From Gavia stellata (Eukaryota > Chordata > Aves > Gaviiformes > Gaviidae), in NCBI RefSeq assembly GCF_030936135.1, contig NC_082618.1, positions 8,529,034 through 8,593,033 of the forward strand: a stretch of DNA of 64,000 nucleotides. Direction: 5' to 3'. The notes beneath the pieces are model-generated. The model did not search any database, was not told the DNA's origin, and saw only the letters and a program-made list of their open reading frames with translations. The position numbers and the translations under genes are program-made. Shown here piece after piece: positions 36,701 through 50,180 of this stretch (position 1 is the first letter of the stretch; the number at the start of each line of letters is the position of its first letter).

Positions 36701-39185
36701 GCTTGAATTAGAAGTTGGTGGGTGCGGTACTTCAGATTAGAGCAAACTATTAAAAAGAAAAAATTCCTTAAAGGGACAGTTGCTAGGTTGGGAGCATGTT
36801 TAACGTAACCCCACCACCAAATAGGAATTTTGTTTAAGAGAACCCAACCCACCACCAAAGAGTGACAGCAATCCAGAATTCCCAACGTATAACAACTATG
36901 AATAGAACAAGATACTCTGTTAGGAGGTAAGTAATGCTGAGAAATTGTTAAAAAAATGTATAGGTATTTTCATTATAATGACTAAAACAGTTTAAAAGAT
37001 ACTTGAAATAATATGTCAAAGTAGTGGGATGGGATTTACTAGTTTGCTTATGGAGTTTACTGTTGCTCTTGGTGGAGATACTAAAGCCAATTTTGAGCAC
37101 TTAAGATAATTTGTTCTGTAAGAAACATAGCTGGTTTGATGATACAAGACCAACTTTTTAAAAAGGAGAAGACAGAACTTGATGAAGCAAATAGGAAGTG
37201 TATGTTCTAATTTGTCACATATTCACCTTTTTTCCTAATGTACACTAGATTTTGCAAATGCGGATGGTATTTTATGACCCATAATCTCAGTTTTATTGCA
37301 CGAGAGATCAGGAACAAGGGAAATGAATGCTTTGCTGGACATTGTTGACCATCTTTTGCCTCCTGTAGCGTCTTCAATCAGTTTTGGTTAAAAGGAAAAA
37401 AAATATTTTTACTGCAGTGCAGGAAAATGAAATATTTTTTTAGAAACTGAAATGGGATTTGGGATGAATAGTTATCTGATCCTTCTATACCAACTGAAGC
37501 ATTAAATGAAAACAGTTTGATTACAGTTCCATGCCAAGCCATGCTCTCTCTTCTAACAAGTCACATATTAACTATCTCATTGTACCTGCATACTCCTTAT
37601 ACAGTAATTTCAATACCCTCTCATTTCAGTGTTGCAGTTTATTTCTCTGCAATTACTATTTGCATTGAAATAATTAATTACATAGCCTTCCCTCCATGCA
37701 CATACGTTCTACATTCTTTATAGTTTTTGTGACTGTAAGCTTAACAAATCTTGTCTGAGTTATGTGCCATTTTCTCTTCTTTGATAGTTAATATTTAACT
37801 CAATTTCGCTAAGTGTGTAAGTGTTCAGTCTGTTTTCAGATGAAGCATGAATGTTTTCCTGTAAATTAGTTTTTAAGTCTTCTGAGCATGAAAAGTCTGT
37901 CAAACAATGCTTGAAAGAAGCAAAATTTGTGCTTATTTTGGGGTACAAAATGGCAGGGGATAAAAGAGGGCAATTCACAATTTAACTTGGACATATTCTT
38001 CATTAAGTCAATTCTACTTCATGTCGTTACATAGCTTCAGCAAGATTTAAACCCGTCATTTTGGAAGGAAGGGTCACATCTGTAGTAAATTATGGTGTCT
38101 CTTATTTAAACAGTAGCATTATTATAAATATTTTCATTCTGTGTTTCTGTTTCGTAAGCCAAATACTCAGCATTTCTCTTATTCTTCTAAGTAGCCACGT
38201 GATGGGCTGCCAAGGCTGGTTTATCATTTGCCTTGGAAAAGACATTGTATAATATTGCAAGATAAGACATTGGCAGACAGAGGTTTGATCTGTGGCGAAG
38301 AGAGTTAAGAGGTTTGCAGAATCTGTGATGCAGTGGTCAACACTTCGGCTATTGACAGGTTTTGAGGGGTACTTTTAAGCAGCTCCTATGATGTTGGTGT
38401 AATGGTGGATAATTTGCAACTGTTAATGTGTTTTCTACTCAATTCAAGTACCCAGGAATATATGAGGCTCTGCAGAGGACCTGTAAGAGGCCTGTTGAAA
38501 AATGGATTGTTATTTGCCCCAGGCAATAAAACATATTCCTGGAGTGAGTGTGGGTGGTGCAGCGCTGGGCTGCGGCCCTGCTGCAAGCCGGGAGCTCACA
38601 CGCTCTATTCCAGGCTCTGCCCCTGAGTCAGCTCTGTTGCCTTGGGCTCTCAAGGGAGCATTACCTGAGCACTTAATTCTCTCATTCTAAAATATGGAGG
38701 TTATTACTTGCCTACTTCCCCATACCAGCCTCACAGGGGGGTTAGTTAATGAACATCTGTTAATGTGTGGAAATAAATGCTGTAAAAGTGCTGAAGTAGT
38801 AGCAGTCCTGCTCATACAGCGGTGGCATGAGTGCAGGTTGGTAATCTGCAGCCTTTTCTTACAGGATTGTGCTGTAAGATTAAATAACCACTTTAGCAAG
38901 GTGTCTGTAGAGCACAGCTTCCCTGTCTCCAAGGTACTCCCTGTGCCGCCGGTACTTTTAAGGTGCTCCAGAGCCCAGGGCTGGGACGCTGCGCCAGCAC
39001 AGTTCTGTGCTACTGGAGGAGTTTCATGCACCCCCATGTAACCCAGGTACGTGCAATTCATAGCACGCAGCACTTGATGAGAGTATTATGTTCCCGGCTC
39101 CAGTTCATTATCCTCACTCATCTGCCACTCATGAAGAAAAAAAAGATACTGTTCCTTTCTTTAAAGCTTATTGATTTCCTTACCC

Positions 39186-39660
39186 CCCCGCCCTCGCTGA
39201 ATGTCTTAATCCTGCTCGGTTTCCTGCAGTGGTGTTGGGAGGGGGAAGCACCGCTCATGCTGCGCAGAGTGGCCTTTCTCCTTGGCCAGTGCAGGCGGCT
39301 GCTGGAGCGTGAAGCCCCCGCTCGCAAGAGTTAATCGTTTGCAGCCTTTGCCAATCTTGGCCTGGTCCTAGAAATCCGGCTGGATGCTGGCGGCTGCCAG
39401 GAGCCTCCCTCTCGCCCGTCATGTGAGTAGTGTAAACAGGCCGGCAGTGCTGCCGGGCGAGTGGGAGGCTCGCTAGTGGGCCAAAGTTCAGCGCCTGCCT
39501 CACGGGCCCACAGCAGCACCGGCCCAGCAGGCAGCGGCGGGGTTACTGCCGATCACCCCAGCTGTTGCTATAGCAAAACCATTGCATAACGCTGGCATTA
39601 AATCAGAGCACGGAGGAGAGGAAGGCTGAACGATAAAGTTTGTTGCGTTTATACTCGTTT
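39186..39660. promoter_or_regulatory. Intronic CpG-rich block, candidate enhancer or alternative promoter
   Basis: This block carries about 28 CpG dinucleotides in under 480 bp, inside an intron that is otherwise CpG-poor. It contains a perfect forkhead site TGTAAACA (39431-39438), an HNF4/COUP-type DR1 GGGCCAAAGTTCA (39478-39490), an RFX X-box-like GTTGCTATAGCAAA (39564-39577) and a C/EBP-like ATTGCATAAC (39581-39590), plus a CCGGCAG-TG-CTGCCGG palindrome at 39441-39456. The motif set is typical of liver or gut enhancers, or, through RFX, ciliated-cell elements. No clear first exon can be defined. The overlapping ORFs are compositional. Confidence 0.4.
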
Positions 39661-42600
39661 TGTTCATTGTTGATGAGTCCCACTTAGCTGTGGCAAATTG
39701 AGTTCCAAGCATAGTTCTGGCTGGGCTGCTGTGGAAGCTGGTGCAGGTTTTCACCGGTTGCAGAGAGAGAGCAGGGCCTGGCCTAGAGCTTGCTCATGTA
39801 ATCATGTAATTGGGGCATTCACATGAATGGGGCTGGCAAGACAGTGCCTGCAAGAGGATTGTTGGCATGAGTAGAAACTTTGCATGTCAGTAAAGTTTGT
39901 GGGATCAAGCTCACAGTTAAGATAGATGTTTAACTTCTTGATACAAGCTGTCTTATAAAAGGAAGTGATTTGATGGTAGTAATAAAATTTGCACCCAGCT
40001 AGAGAGCTCAGGGCATCAGAACCTCAGTATTATAAAGGGTGGGTACACCATGACTTCAAGAAGTAATGCTCCCATATCATTGTGTAGATCAAATGGATTG
40101 CTAGAGACAGTTGTTTGTGGGAGGCTGAGGAGTCAGGAAACCTCTTTTTGGATGGAATTGGTACAGGGAAGCTGGAATGTTGTGACATGGGAAGCTGCAT
40201 TTGGAATCAGGCCATCATCCTCTTGAGATCTCTGCTGAAGTTGCATCTGCATTTACATAAGTTTTGGCATGAGAAATAAATGTCCATGAAGTGACTATTC
40301 TGTGCTTTCTCTTCCTAGATGATTAATTAAAATGGCTGTGGGATTGATTTGGCTACAAGCTTTTTCCTGAGGTTTCTGACTGCAGTTTATTTGTTACATG
40401 GAATAGACCACGATCTGTCTCTTTGGTAGGAGTGATTATGCTTTTGGCTCTCCTTCTCTTTGAGGGTTTGGCCTGTGCCATTAAGTCAGTGGCAAAGTTC
40501 TGTATGACTTACCTGAGCCAGAATCAGAACTGCAGTTTTTGCCTATACAGTATGAGGTAGTTATCATTCCAAGAGCAAACAAATTAAGGTTGTGATGAAG
40601 TGGCACTAGGTTTATTTGGCATATACAGGTTGTGGTATTTCAGTCATTCACCTCTGAAGGGTTTTGCTGGCCACTATGAGAGACTTTCTGTTCCTTCCCC
40701 TTGGGTTTGTACCCATTCCACTGTGGAGTCCTGGGCATGTTATGATGCATGTCAGGAGCTTCATGTGCCAGTACTGCAGTAAAAACCTAGCTAGGAAGCA
40801 CACGCTGCATTCCTCTTCCACCTGTCCGCTTACTGCTCTTCTGCCAGGAGAGTGAGACTTCCTGCCCGGCAATTTGAAAGTGGAAGTCTGTCCTTCTTGA
40901 ACCAGTGGTGCCAGGACTCATGTTAGCTGGACATGGCTTCTTGGTGCATGGGTTAATGTACCCTGTCCCAAGCTCTACCCTGCTGCGCTGTTCTTTTTTT
41001 CAAAGCGTTTTACAGAACAAAAGAAATGAGTAAGGGAGGAGTGAAGTCCTGTGGTCTGCTCCTCAGAGTCCCGGTTTTGCTGGTGATTTGTATTTCAATT
41101 TCAAACTGTAAGTTGTGATTGTGGGATTGCTGGGCTTTTTGTTCTCACTTGAGACAACTTAGACTGTCCGGCCACAGGTGAATTCCTAGGCAGTATGGCA
41201 AGGCCAAAAATAATAACAAGGAAGTGAGCACTGCTATGAGCTATTCTGGGAACTGCCTGATTATTTCATATAGGCCTGACGATGCTAATTTCTTATAGTA
41301 CAGATGGTGCTTTTGGAGAAATGTGGTCCGTGTTCTTCCTCTATTACTGTCAGAAATATCAGAGTGGCCAGAAACATGCTGAAGTGGCAAGTAATTGAGC
41401 CCAAGGAGAAGTGAGATGTTAGTAGAGGTGAGTCCACCTTTTTTGGTTTCAGGTCAGTTTATCCCTCCTCTGGGAGCTGACATAGACAAGAGTGGATTGT
41501 TTTGGGAATGTGGAGCAAAATTCCCAAAGGCCACCAACTACTATAGTCCGTGTGTGCTGTTCAAGCTTTCCACTGAGCGTTTCCATCAAGTATCTTCTTG
41601 GCCTTAGGAAGGTGTCGAGCTGAAGTGCTGCTACGTATATTCCTTTGCCCAGCAATTGTGCTCTAAGATGCCAGACAGTTGCAGTTTTGAAGATGTTTCT
41701 CTTATTAGTCTACCAATGAGATTGCCGGATGTTGCTAATAGATCTGTTACTTGTCAGTCATTTGGGACAAATACCAGAAATGCACTTTGCCAACAGATAT
41801 GCAGAAGAAGGTTGGTGAATTCGTGTTTTCCTGAACTAGGTAGGGACTTTAATGGTCTACTTTCCTGCATACCTCTCCAAGATGGGAGTGGAATTGACTT
41901 CATTTCACACTGCACTATTGTCTGCTGCCTGAACCACATTTCAGTGGGCTGGAGGAGGAACTGCTGACTCATAATTCAGCATGGCAGCCCCAAATCTCAT
42001 GAGACTACTAAGTCTAGCCTCTGACTGATGCTTTCAGTGAAGTCTGTTAATGGCCCTCAACAGATCACACGGAAGTCCAGCTTCTATAAAATGAAAGGGA
42101 GGCTTCTTGCCTAGCACTTGCCAAGTCACTATTGGCAGTCTGTAGTGCTGGAAACTGCTGGTTGCGCTGCAAACAGGCTAAATGGTGGCTGGCTGAAAAC
42201 GCGTCACTGTTGTGGGATCTGTGGGCCCCACTCAGTCAACAGGCACAGAGTATGGTCTGGTCATGTAACGGCGGTCAGGGACAAAGGGCTGTAACTGGCC
42301 TTGGCTTGGCATGTCGTGTAAGTGCAAAATTAATGCAACTCAAACATGAATGAAAGCTGGGAATAAAAAGTAGCATAAAACACAGCACCCAACTTGAGGG
42401 TGAAAGTTAAGGGGGGGAGAACTGCTGTATTTTTAAAATAATTCTCTTTAGGGACTTGAACTTAATTGTTTTGTTACTGCCAGTTTCGCCAGGGATCCAG
42501 ATACACTCCATGGCACTGCATGGTTCTTGGAAACAACCTGTTGCAGACTTCTGCTCAGATTGAAGCTAGGGCTTCTCAGCATGGGTTGGAGTGAATGAAC

Positions 42601-43590
42601 TAGAGGCCCCTCCTTCCTCTGGCAGCCGAATTCAAAGCTGTGCATGACAGCAAGGTATTCGGTGCTCATTGTCGTGTCTGACTGATCAATCGGTGATGAT
42701 GACTACACACAGGTTCTGATGTGTTCTTCACACTAGTTCCAGCAGCACAGTAATAACATGAGTGTCATACATGGAATGTGATATTTGCATGTGAGACTCC
42801 CCAGTCAAGTTTCTCTTCTTGCAGGTCATAGATTTGCAGCAAGGAGTTGGGTCAGTGCTGCATACTAAGTGCATGTCAACCACAGATGTGATTTGCTGTG
42901 TGAGACCAAGGATCGGACAAGGACTTGTAGACATATGCTGGAAATATTGTTCTCCACCAGTGTGACCCTATTAGAAATCATGTTCCTTAGCTGCAGCACT
43001 GCATGGTGACACCTTGCCACTACGTGACCAAAGCAAGGTGTCCAGTAGGTGACACACCCAAATACCTGTCATGTGGTTTGGCAAACAGGTTCTCCATTGT
43101 TAGAATAACATTTGGCCCAGATGTCTCAGCTTTCTTATGTGCACTGGAGAGTCTGGGGAATTTTAAACTTTAAATATTTTTGTGTTTCTGCTAGAAAGGG
43201 TATGTTCCAAGGAGTATTCCTGGTATTTACAGCTGAAAGCAAAGCGGTTTGTGATGACATTTGATTTGGGAGTCCATTCGCTGTTTGGCACCAGCCCCTA
43301 AGGAAGTCCTAATGGCTCCAGAAGACATTATCCTTGTTGCAGAGTTCCTCTGCACCATATGGGCAGAGCTGTTCACCATATTCATCATTTTGGAGGTTTA
43401 TGCAGTTTTTTTATATTTTGGGTCAGACCTTCAGGTCAGGACTAAAATGTTGAACTTGATTCAATACTCCACGGGAAGACAATGCGGGGAGTAAAGGGCA
43501 GGTTTGGGGGGTTCCCAGTACCCAGGATTGCCAAGACATGTGTTTTAGATTTCGATCTAAAAATCAGAGAACAAACGCTTTTCTTAGAAG

Positions 43591-43745
43591 GATCTCAAAG
43601 TTCTTTACATAGGTGTGAACATATAATTATTTCCATTTTGCAGGTGTGAAGAGCAGAAGATAGGAAAGCTGTGACTAAATCAGCGATCAATTCAGAATTA
43701 GTTGAGCTGAATTTTGTTTCCTGTCTTACACAGCAAGGCCCGATG
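43591..43745 (-). repeat. MIR-type SINE relic (antisense)
   Basis: The plus strand reads ATCTCAAAGTTCTTTACATA, ATTATTTCCATTTTGCAGGTG, AGCAGAAG and further decayed text. This is the antisense of the CORE-SINE/MIR pattern 'cctcagtttccccatctgtaaaatggggataat ... aaagtgctttgagat'. It is heavily diverged, as expected for MIRs in a bird. Confidence 0.55.
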
Positions 43746-46700
43746 GCCTCTCCAAACTAGTTTTGAAAAGTAACTTTTTAAAACTAGCTTTAGCCACTGT
43801 AGTTTCTATGCATTTCTGTTCTTGAAAGGCACCATCAATTGTTTTTGTTTAAAGACATTGAATATGAACTTGTTCCTACAGAGCTTTGTGCTGTAATTTA
43901 TCAACAAGGCACTGAGGCACAGACGTCAAATGAATACCAGATTTCAAATTATGATAAGCAATTGTGTCATCTTTGTGAATAGACATTAAACTCTGCTGAG
44001 AAATCATCAATAATTCATTAAAAAAATAAATTAGTACAGGGACATTTGGATAGTTCTTTGCAAACAAGCAGTCTGTAATAATTCCTTTGAATTTAAACCC
44101 AAAGGATGCTTATTTCTCAAACAGAAACACATGATCATGGCCAAGTCTAAAAGTTTGTTCCCTAGACATCTAATTACCATTTACCTTTGGGGAGTTATGG
44201 AGGTACTTGGAATATTATCTGTCAGAGGTGCACTGTGTTTTTACATAGCTCAGTGGAGCATCATGCACAGCTTGCCTGGACTTTGGAGCAAGCTGCACGG
44301 AGTGCTCTCTGTCTTTGTGTTCTTCCCCTTTACGCATGCCTTCTGCCTGATATGGCCACGTTAGTGACGTCAGCACTTACCTGGCATCTAAACTTATTTA
44401 ATTTACCTTTGAAGTTTCTATAAAGTATGTCCAAACTTACACATTACAAAAGTTAAGGGTGGGAGAAAAGGATTATGTCCATTCTGCTTTTTTTTTCTTT
44501 TGTGAAATATTTGAAGTGTATTTTGTTTTTAATATTCCAGTCATTTACACCTTCACCACTTCCTTTACCTACACCAAAACATAAGATTCTTATTTCCAAT
44601 CTTAAAATACAAATCTCAGAATAATTTGGGTTTCTTTACTATGGGGAGAGGGAGGAAGCTGCTGGTGTAAAAATTTCAGCTTGAGCTTCTCTGTAGTAGG
44701 TGGCTTTTCATTTGACAGTTAGCATCCTGGTTTAGTCCATTTCTCTCCAAAATTGTAGATTGTTACATTCCAGTAAGCACATAGCATCTGTTCTCTGTAT
44801 AACATGATGTTGCAAGATGCTGATTGTTTATCTAAGTGGGCTCTTTTCAACTGAATCAGAGATGTGTATGCAGCCTAACAGCAATATTTCCCTCCTGTCT
44901 GTAATTGGCCATTATAGGAAATAGTGATTAATGTAAGGATTTAGAGGCTCTCCTTCAAGATCTAGGGCTAGCCTGTCTTAACTTATCTTAGCATAATCTT
45001 AAAAATAAAAATTCTCTGCTCTACTTTAGAGAGCGGGAAATAATTTCTGTTTACACAGTTTTTTCAATTACTTCGATGCTATGATATAAAGGTCACAGAT
45101 TGCCTCTAGTCATCACATGGCTTTTTCACTAATGGTGCACTCACGTCATTTTGTTCTGTGGGATCTTTTGATTTTTGATGCAGTTTCAATTGCCCAGATG
45201 TTCATTTCATAAAGTTAACTTTATACAAAGGGCATCCTTTGTTCCAACAAACACATTGCGGTCATTGTACTCAGCTGGGAACCTAGTGCACAGCAGTTCA
45301 CCTGTTTCCTATGTAATCCACCATCAATCTACTGACCTTTGTGCTGATTTAATGTAAAATCATTCACTGGGGAGAGGAGGGATAAGGAGGAGAAATTATG
45401 CAAAAATATTTCCTGGTCCCTAGCCTTGGATTGATTAAGGTCATGCTGCAGAATAAAAAGGCAATAAGGAATGGGAAAGCTCTTTCATCTTGACCCTTTT
45501 CGTGTGTAGTGGAATGGAAAATCACATTAGTACCTTGAAAGTTTTACTCTGGTGTCTCAGAATGTATTAACGGAGACCTAAGCATCTTGGAGAAAGGACC
45601 CTATTGCCAGTCCACTCCCTTCCCTATTGCCACCTAAAAGGGCTTCACGTCAAGGCAGAGAAGGTACTTGCCAGTCCCCGTTAGGGTAACTGTCATGTAG
45701 TAAGAGGCACTGCTTCATAATGCACCCAGGGGCCTGAGGATTGCCTGATTCTACAGATTTCAGGAGGGACAGATCTCAAGGTTATTCTAACTGCCAGTGT
45801 CCCATATAGGACAGCCCATTTGCTGTTTGTTAAGCCACGTGGACATCACATAGACTAACTGTTTAGCTTGACTTAACCTTTAGAGCAGTCATGAGAGCTT
45901 AGTTCATGAGCTGAATAAATTCCATGGAAGGCTTTGAAAGAAGATTGTACGTATAAATGCACTGGCTGTTGCTAAACGACCTGTGGAAGATGAGCAGTGG
46001 AAAATTGGACAGAGTTTGAGCAGTATATCATGTATGAAGGGTGTAACTTGGCAATATATATCAGTGAAGGTTTTTAAATCTCTATCTTGGCCAAAAGAGA
46101 CCTTCCAAGTGACAGGAATCTAGCCATCTTGAGCCCAAACGTTCCTAGAAAGATGACCCTACAAAATTGTGCAGGCTACTGGCAGGGATACCATTACTGG
46201 CGACATGCACAGTGTTTTAATGGCCAAGGCTGAGGCATAAGAGGAGCTATGCTCCACAGCCCACAGCAGGCAAGAGGAGGAGGCCTGGAGAGGAGCTGGC
46301 ATCAGGCAGTGATTTTTAACATTTCTTTCATTCAGCCAGCTGTAAGACTGCTGGGCAAGATCTGCACAAGGTTGTTTCTTGGTTTAACGTGCTGATGTGA
46401 TTTGCTGTGGCCCCCTTGTAGCTCTCTGGTGCCTGGGCCAGGATATCCAGGACATCCACCGTATTATTCCTATGCAAACTATGGGAAGGGGAACTGCAGT
46501 TGCCAGTGGCTGCTCTGTCTGCTCAGCTTGGCAAGGACGAAAGCAAGGAGATGAGAAGGAGAAAACCAGGGGTCCTGCCCAGTTCTCAATACTAACAGTG
46601 GATGGTTAAATAGGAAGGTACAGGGTTTTGTTTTCAGAAAACAATGTTGCCCATGACTGGTCCTGGTGAAGTCAGTAAGCAGAGACAGACACTACTCCAT

Positions 46701-47720
46701 ACTGCAGCAACTGCAGCACCATAATTCTCTGTTTCTCTCTCTCTTCAGTCTATACATCCCTTGGCAGAGCTGTAAATTCCCTGTACAGTGCACAGCATGG
46801 CTTTCACTGAAAATAGCTGGGAAAACAACATTTCTGGAGCCTTATTCCATTAAAAATATTTTTTTTGCTTTTCTATGCATCTCCCTGTTTTTCCCTGGTC
46901 AGCAAGGAGCCACCAAGCAGCCGCCCGCATTCAGTATCAGGCACGTGGAATGCCCATAAACATCACTTCCAGACTGTAATAGTTTGGTGGAAATGAGACC
47001 AAGTGACCAAACCACGCTACCCTTCCCACCAGCACCCTCCAGCAGTGTGACCTGGGAGGTCTCTCCAGTGCAGGATTTATATCTTGATCTGTCACAGTGA
47101 CCGACAGCACCAACAAGGAGCTCTCTAGGGCAGAGGACAGGGAGGGCGGGTGTGGAGAACCGTGTCTCCTGGGACAAGCTCCGGTCTGCTCCAGGGAATG
47201 TGCTAATTTTCACTCCTTTATAGTCCTTTATCTCAGCCCTGCGACCTTGAGCTCAGAGGCATTATCAGCCTTAGCTAGAAAGGCAGTGTGAAGTTAACCA
47301 TTTAAAAGCTGAATGTTTCTGATACTAAGTTTTGAAGGTAAAAACGCAATTAAGGCAACTTATTCATAGTGCAGCAAGTCAGTGGACTTTTCAGGTTAGG
47401 TGAGGACTGATTTATGATATTAAAAATATTTTGTACTGAATAGATGATTTTGTGACCTACAGCAGTTTTCAAAGTTTGTATGCCCCTACAAAGTTCTAGG
47501 GCATCTAGAGACCTCCTGTTAAGAATGTGTCTTGTGTGCATTGCTATATGGTGTATATGAACTTGGTTTTCTTAGTCACCTTTTCATCCTTACCTGGACG
47601 CAATTATTGCTATCCAGAGCACAGGCAGAAAGTTATTGGTCTCATGCTTTCAGTGGGGTCCCTGCTATCATGGTAATGCTTAAATTTTCAACTTTTCAAA
47701 GTATTATACAAACTCTTACC

Positions 47721-47741
47721 AAAAAAAAAAAAAAAAAAAAA
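47721..47741. repeat. Poly-A tract (21 A)
   Basis: Twenty-one uninterrupted A residues. No retroposed coding sequence or target-site duplication is visible around it, so it is best treated as a mononucleotide microsatellite. Confidence 0.9.
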
Positions 47742-47764
47742 GTAATTTCCCGGAGCAATCTAGA

Positions 47765-47862
47765 TTAATGTATTGCCAGTTCTGCTACTGACTTCTCTGG
47801 GTGACTTTGGGCCTGTCATTTAACCTGTGTGTCACTTCACGTGTTTGCCGAATGAGCTAAGA
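47765..47862 (+). repeat. MIR-type SINE relic
   Basis: GCCAGTTCTGCTACTGACTT, TCTGGGTGACTTTGGGCCTG and TCATTTAACCTGTGTGTCAC match the MIR core 'ccagctctgccactgacttgctgtgtgaccttgggcaagtcacttaacctctctgtg' closely for an element of this age. The 3' part is lost. Confidence 0.75.
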
Positions 47863-49556
47863 ATACTTCAGTGGACCATCATGGCTATTAATGAGTTATG
47901 AATGTGCTTATGTACATGTGTGTCTTGTTTGGCAAGATCAGCTTCTCTGTCTTTGGTGCCTGACAAATACTATGCAAGAAAAATAATTCCTTTTCCTTAC
48001 TGGGAGTGAGTGGTCTCTCCATGAGCAGCAGTAAGTGGGTAGAAGCAGATTTTTTTGCAGAATATTCCTGCTTAATCAGTTCAGTGTTCATGGAGTTAAT
48101 TCGCTCATGCCTTCAGATTGTTTTGTTTCCAGGGATTCTAAACCGTTGCCTCCAGCTGTTCATTTCCATTGAACGAGGGTGATCTTTATCTGTCTAAACT
48201 AGTTAAAACCTGCTCCACTACCCGGCAGTCTTTTTGGAGACAGCCCAATAAAGCTGAGTGCAGTGGCTGTGACACCAAAGCCTCCTGGACATCATAAATT
48301 CCAAGCCCTACTTTTTTTTCTGACCTCTTACTGTTGGAGCTCCCCTCCTATTTTAATGGGACTCTTCACTTCCTCCACAGCTCTGTTTAACCCCTGTCCA
48401 AAAAGGGGAATGATATTTGCATTGTAAGTGGCCAGTGAGGAATCCCTTTTAGACTAATTTACTACTTCAATATTATCAGATTAAGCCTTGACATAACCTC
48501 AAAGGTACCATTCGAACAACTGAAGCACTGTTAGACTTGCTCTTAGACTCTGCTCAGTGTGCATGTTGCTTGGGATGTTTTAGTTGAAGCATATTTTTTA
48601 AATGTGCTCCATTTAAAGCTTGCTGTGATGTGGTGGGACTTGTAGTACCTTCAGGGTCAACAGGGCCACGTCCTCTTTAAACATCACATGTGAAAGTTTT
48701 TGTCTTGAGCCGGTGAGATTCAGGTTTGATAAGCTGATGAGACAACCACCAGATGTACCAAAGAACCTTTCCTGTGATGAAATTCCAATGTCTTGTATAC
48801 ATCAGGCAAAGATGCTGTCTATACAAGAGGAAATTGCAAACAGCAACAAAAATTTCTGTGGTTGTTAATACCACTACAGGGACCATAGCTAAAATGTGTA
48901 CACTAATGTAGACGTGCTTTCCCTTGTTGCTGGGGTTTCTAACAGCACATTATTTTGGCCTGTGCTGAACAGGAGTACATAACACAACGGGTAAAATGCT
49001 GATGGTCTGTTTGTACTTCAGGCTCTTCCTTCTCCTACTAGTACTGTTAACAGCAGTGGGAAAATTTGTGGCCAGAAGACCTCTCATGAAGACCCAGGCT
49101 GAGCTTTACTTTGGAATGTGCCAAGGAGACATTTTCCTGTTTTGTAGCAGATGTTATCATCCTTGCTGTCTGGGGAGTCAGCAAGGCGTGAAGAGTATTG
49201 GGAGGGAGCGCCCCTGCTCTCTGCAGCAAACAGCTGGATCAGTTCAGATCCAAACCCATGCGGCTGTGTGAGAAGGCTGTGTAGTGACTTTTCTGCTAAA
49301 CCACCTCACAGCAATTATCAGACTATCAGAATACGGAAAAGGTCTGAGAAAAAGACCAGTTTAACATGACATTATTGGTCTTTAGCAGCTGCGTGTTATC
49401 CTATTGTTACTAATAACCTTTTTAACTTTGCAAGCAACGTTTTCTTGGCACCATTCCAACATAATGGGGAAGGGGGTGGGGGGGGTGTCAAATTCAGCTC
49501 TCAGTTGTGTAAATATGGAATAATTCTGTTGGCTGCCTGGTGTTATTTTGCATTTG

Positions 49557-49605
49557 GCTCAGGGTCCCTGCCCCTAGAAGCCTGCAATCTTAAATACTCA
49601 GGCAG
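49557..49605. repeat. Short fragment of an old amniote repeat (tentative)
   Basis: GGGTCCCTGCCCCTAGAAGC, then CTGCAATCTTAAATACT, resembles the common amniote repeat text 'agtccctgccccaaagagcttacaatctaa'. It is too short for a secure family call. Confidence 0.35.
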
Positions 49606-49620
49606 AGTGTTCAGTCACAG

Positions 49621-49655
49621 TATGCTTTGCATACCCAGTTGGTATGCAAAGCATA
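49621..49655. repeat. Perfect 15-bp inverted repeat with a 5-nt loop
   Basis: TATGCTTTGCATACC and GGTATGCAAAGCATA are exact reverse complements around CAGTT. Each arm contains ATGCAAA/TTTGCAT, seven of the eight bases of the POU octamer ATGCAAAT, and GCATA. It could extrude as a hairpin or bind a POU dimer. It lies 525 bp upstream of PIGL exon 3, deep inside the intron, so a splicing role is not obvious. Confidence 0.9.
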
Positions 49656-50180
49656 AAATAAACAGGTGAAGAACTACTATCAAATCTATGCAATATAATT
49701 ATGGTCCTGTTGTCCTCTGGTTGAGGTTAGTGGGTTATTCCTGTATAAATGACAGCAGGAGTTTGCTTTTTACTTTTCGTATGTAATTCACCAGTAGATT
49801 ATGATTGGAAAGTCTTTCAGGAAAATGTGTTTTTAAAGGGGTTTTAAATAAAGAGAGAAAGGAATTTGATTGGGATGAATAGAGAACAAGAATCATTGAA
49901 CAAAATAGATGTTGCTTAAAGTAAAGCAGTCAGAAAGTCTACCTTAATGTGTAGAAGAAAGGGAGACCTTGGCAAATCTATGTGGAGGGTGTTGGAACTG
50001 CTGTTACCCTTTCAACCCGCCAATATACAAGCTTGTAAGACTCTAAATAAGACTCAGTGGTTTAATATGGTAAATAAATTTATCTTGATTTCATTCTCTG
50101 ATAAGAGAATCTCTCTTTTCTAGTATGGTCTTTATAAAGTTCTCAGCAGTGAAGTGGCTAATTGCAGTTCTCATTTTCAG

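Larger units (their letters stand above)
15801..50180 (+). other. PIGL: PIGL intron 2 (34.4 kb)
   Basis: This intron starts GTAACT and ends TCATTTTCAG. It fills more than half of the window. It is AT-rich and repeat-poor, with fragments of old amniote repeats near 21.2, 25.05 and 27.6 kb, a poly-C tract at 33.3 kb, a CpG-rich block at 39.2-39.7 kb, MIR relics at 43.6 and 47.8 kb, a poly-A tract at 47.7 kb and a 15-bp inverted repeat at 49.6 kb. Stretches 15.8-21.1, 28-33.3, 34-39 and 40-43.5 kb show nothing I can name. The longest ORFs (143 codons on the minus strand at 29219-29650; 126 on the minus strand at 20241-20621) have no recognisable domain. No nested gene is supported. Confidence 0.88.

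Noticed and set aside
47700..47745. Poly-A tract as the tail of a processed pseudogene
   Set aside because: No coding homology upstream and no visible target-site duplication.
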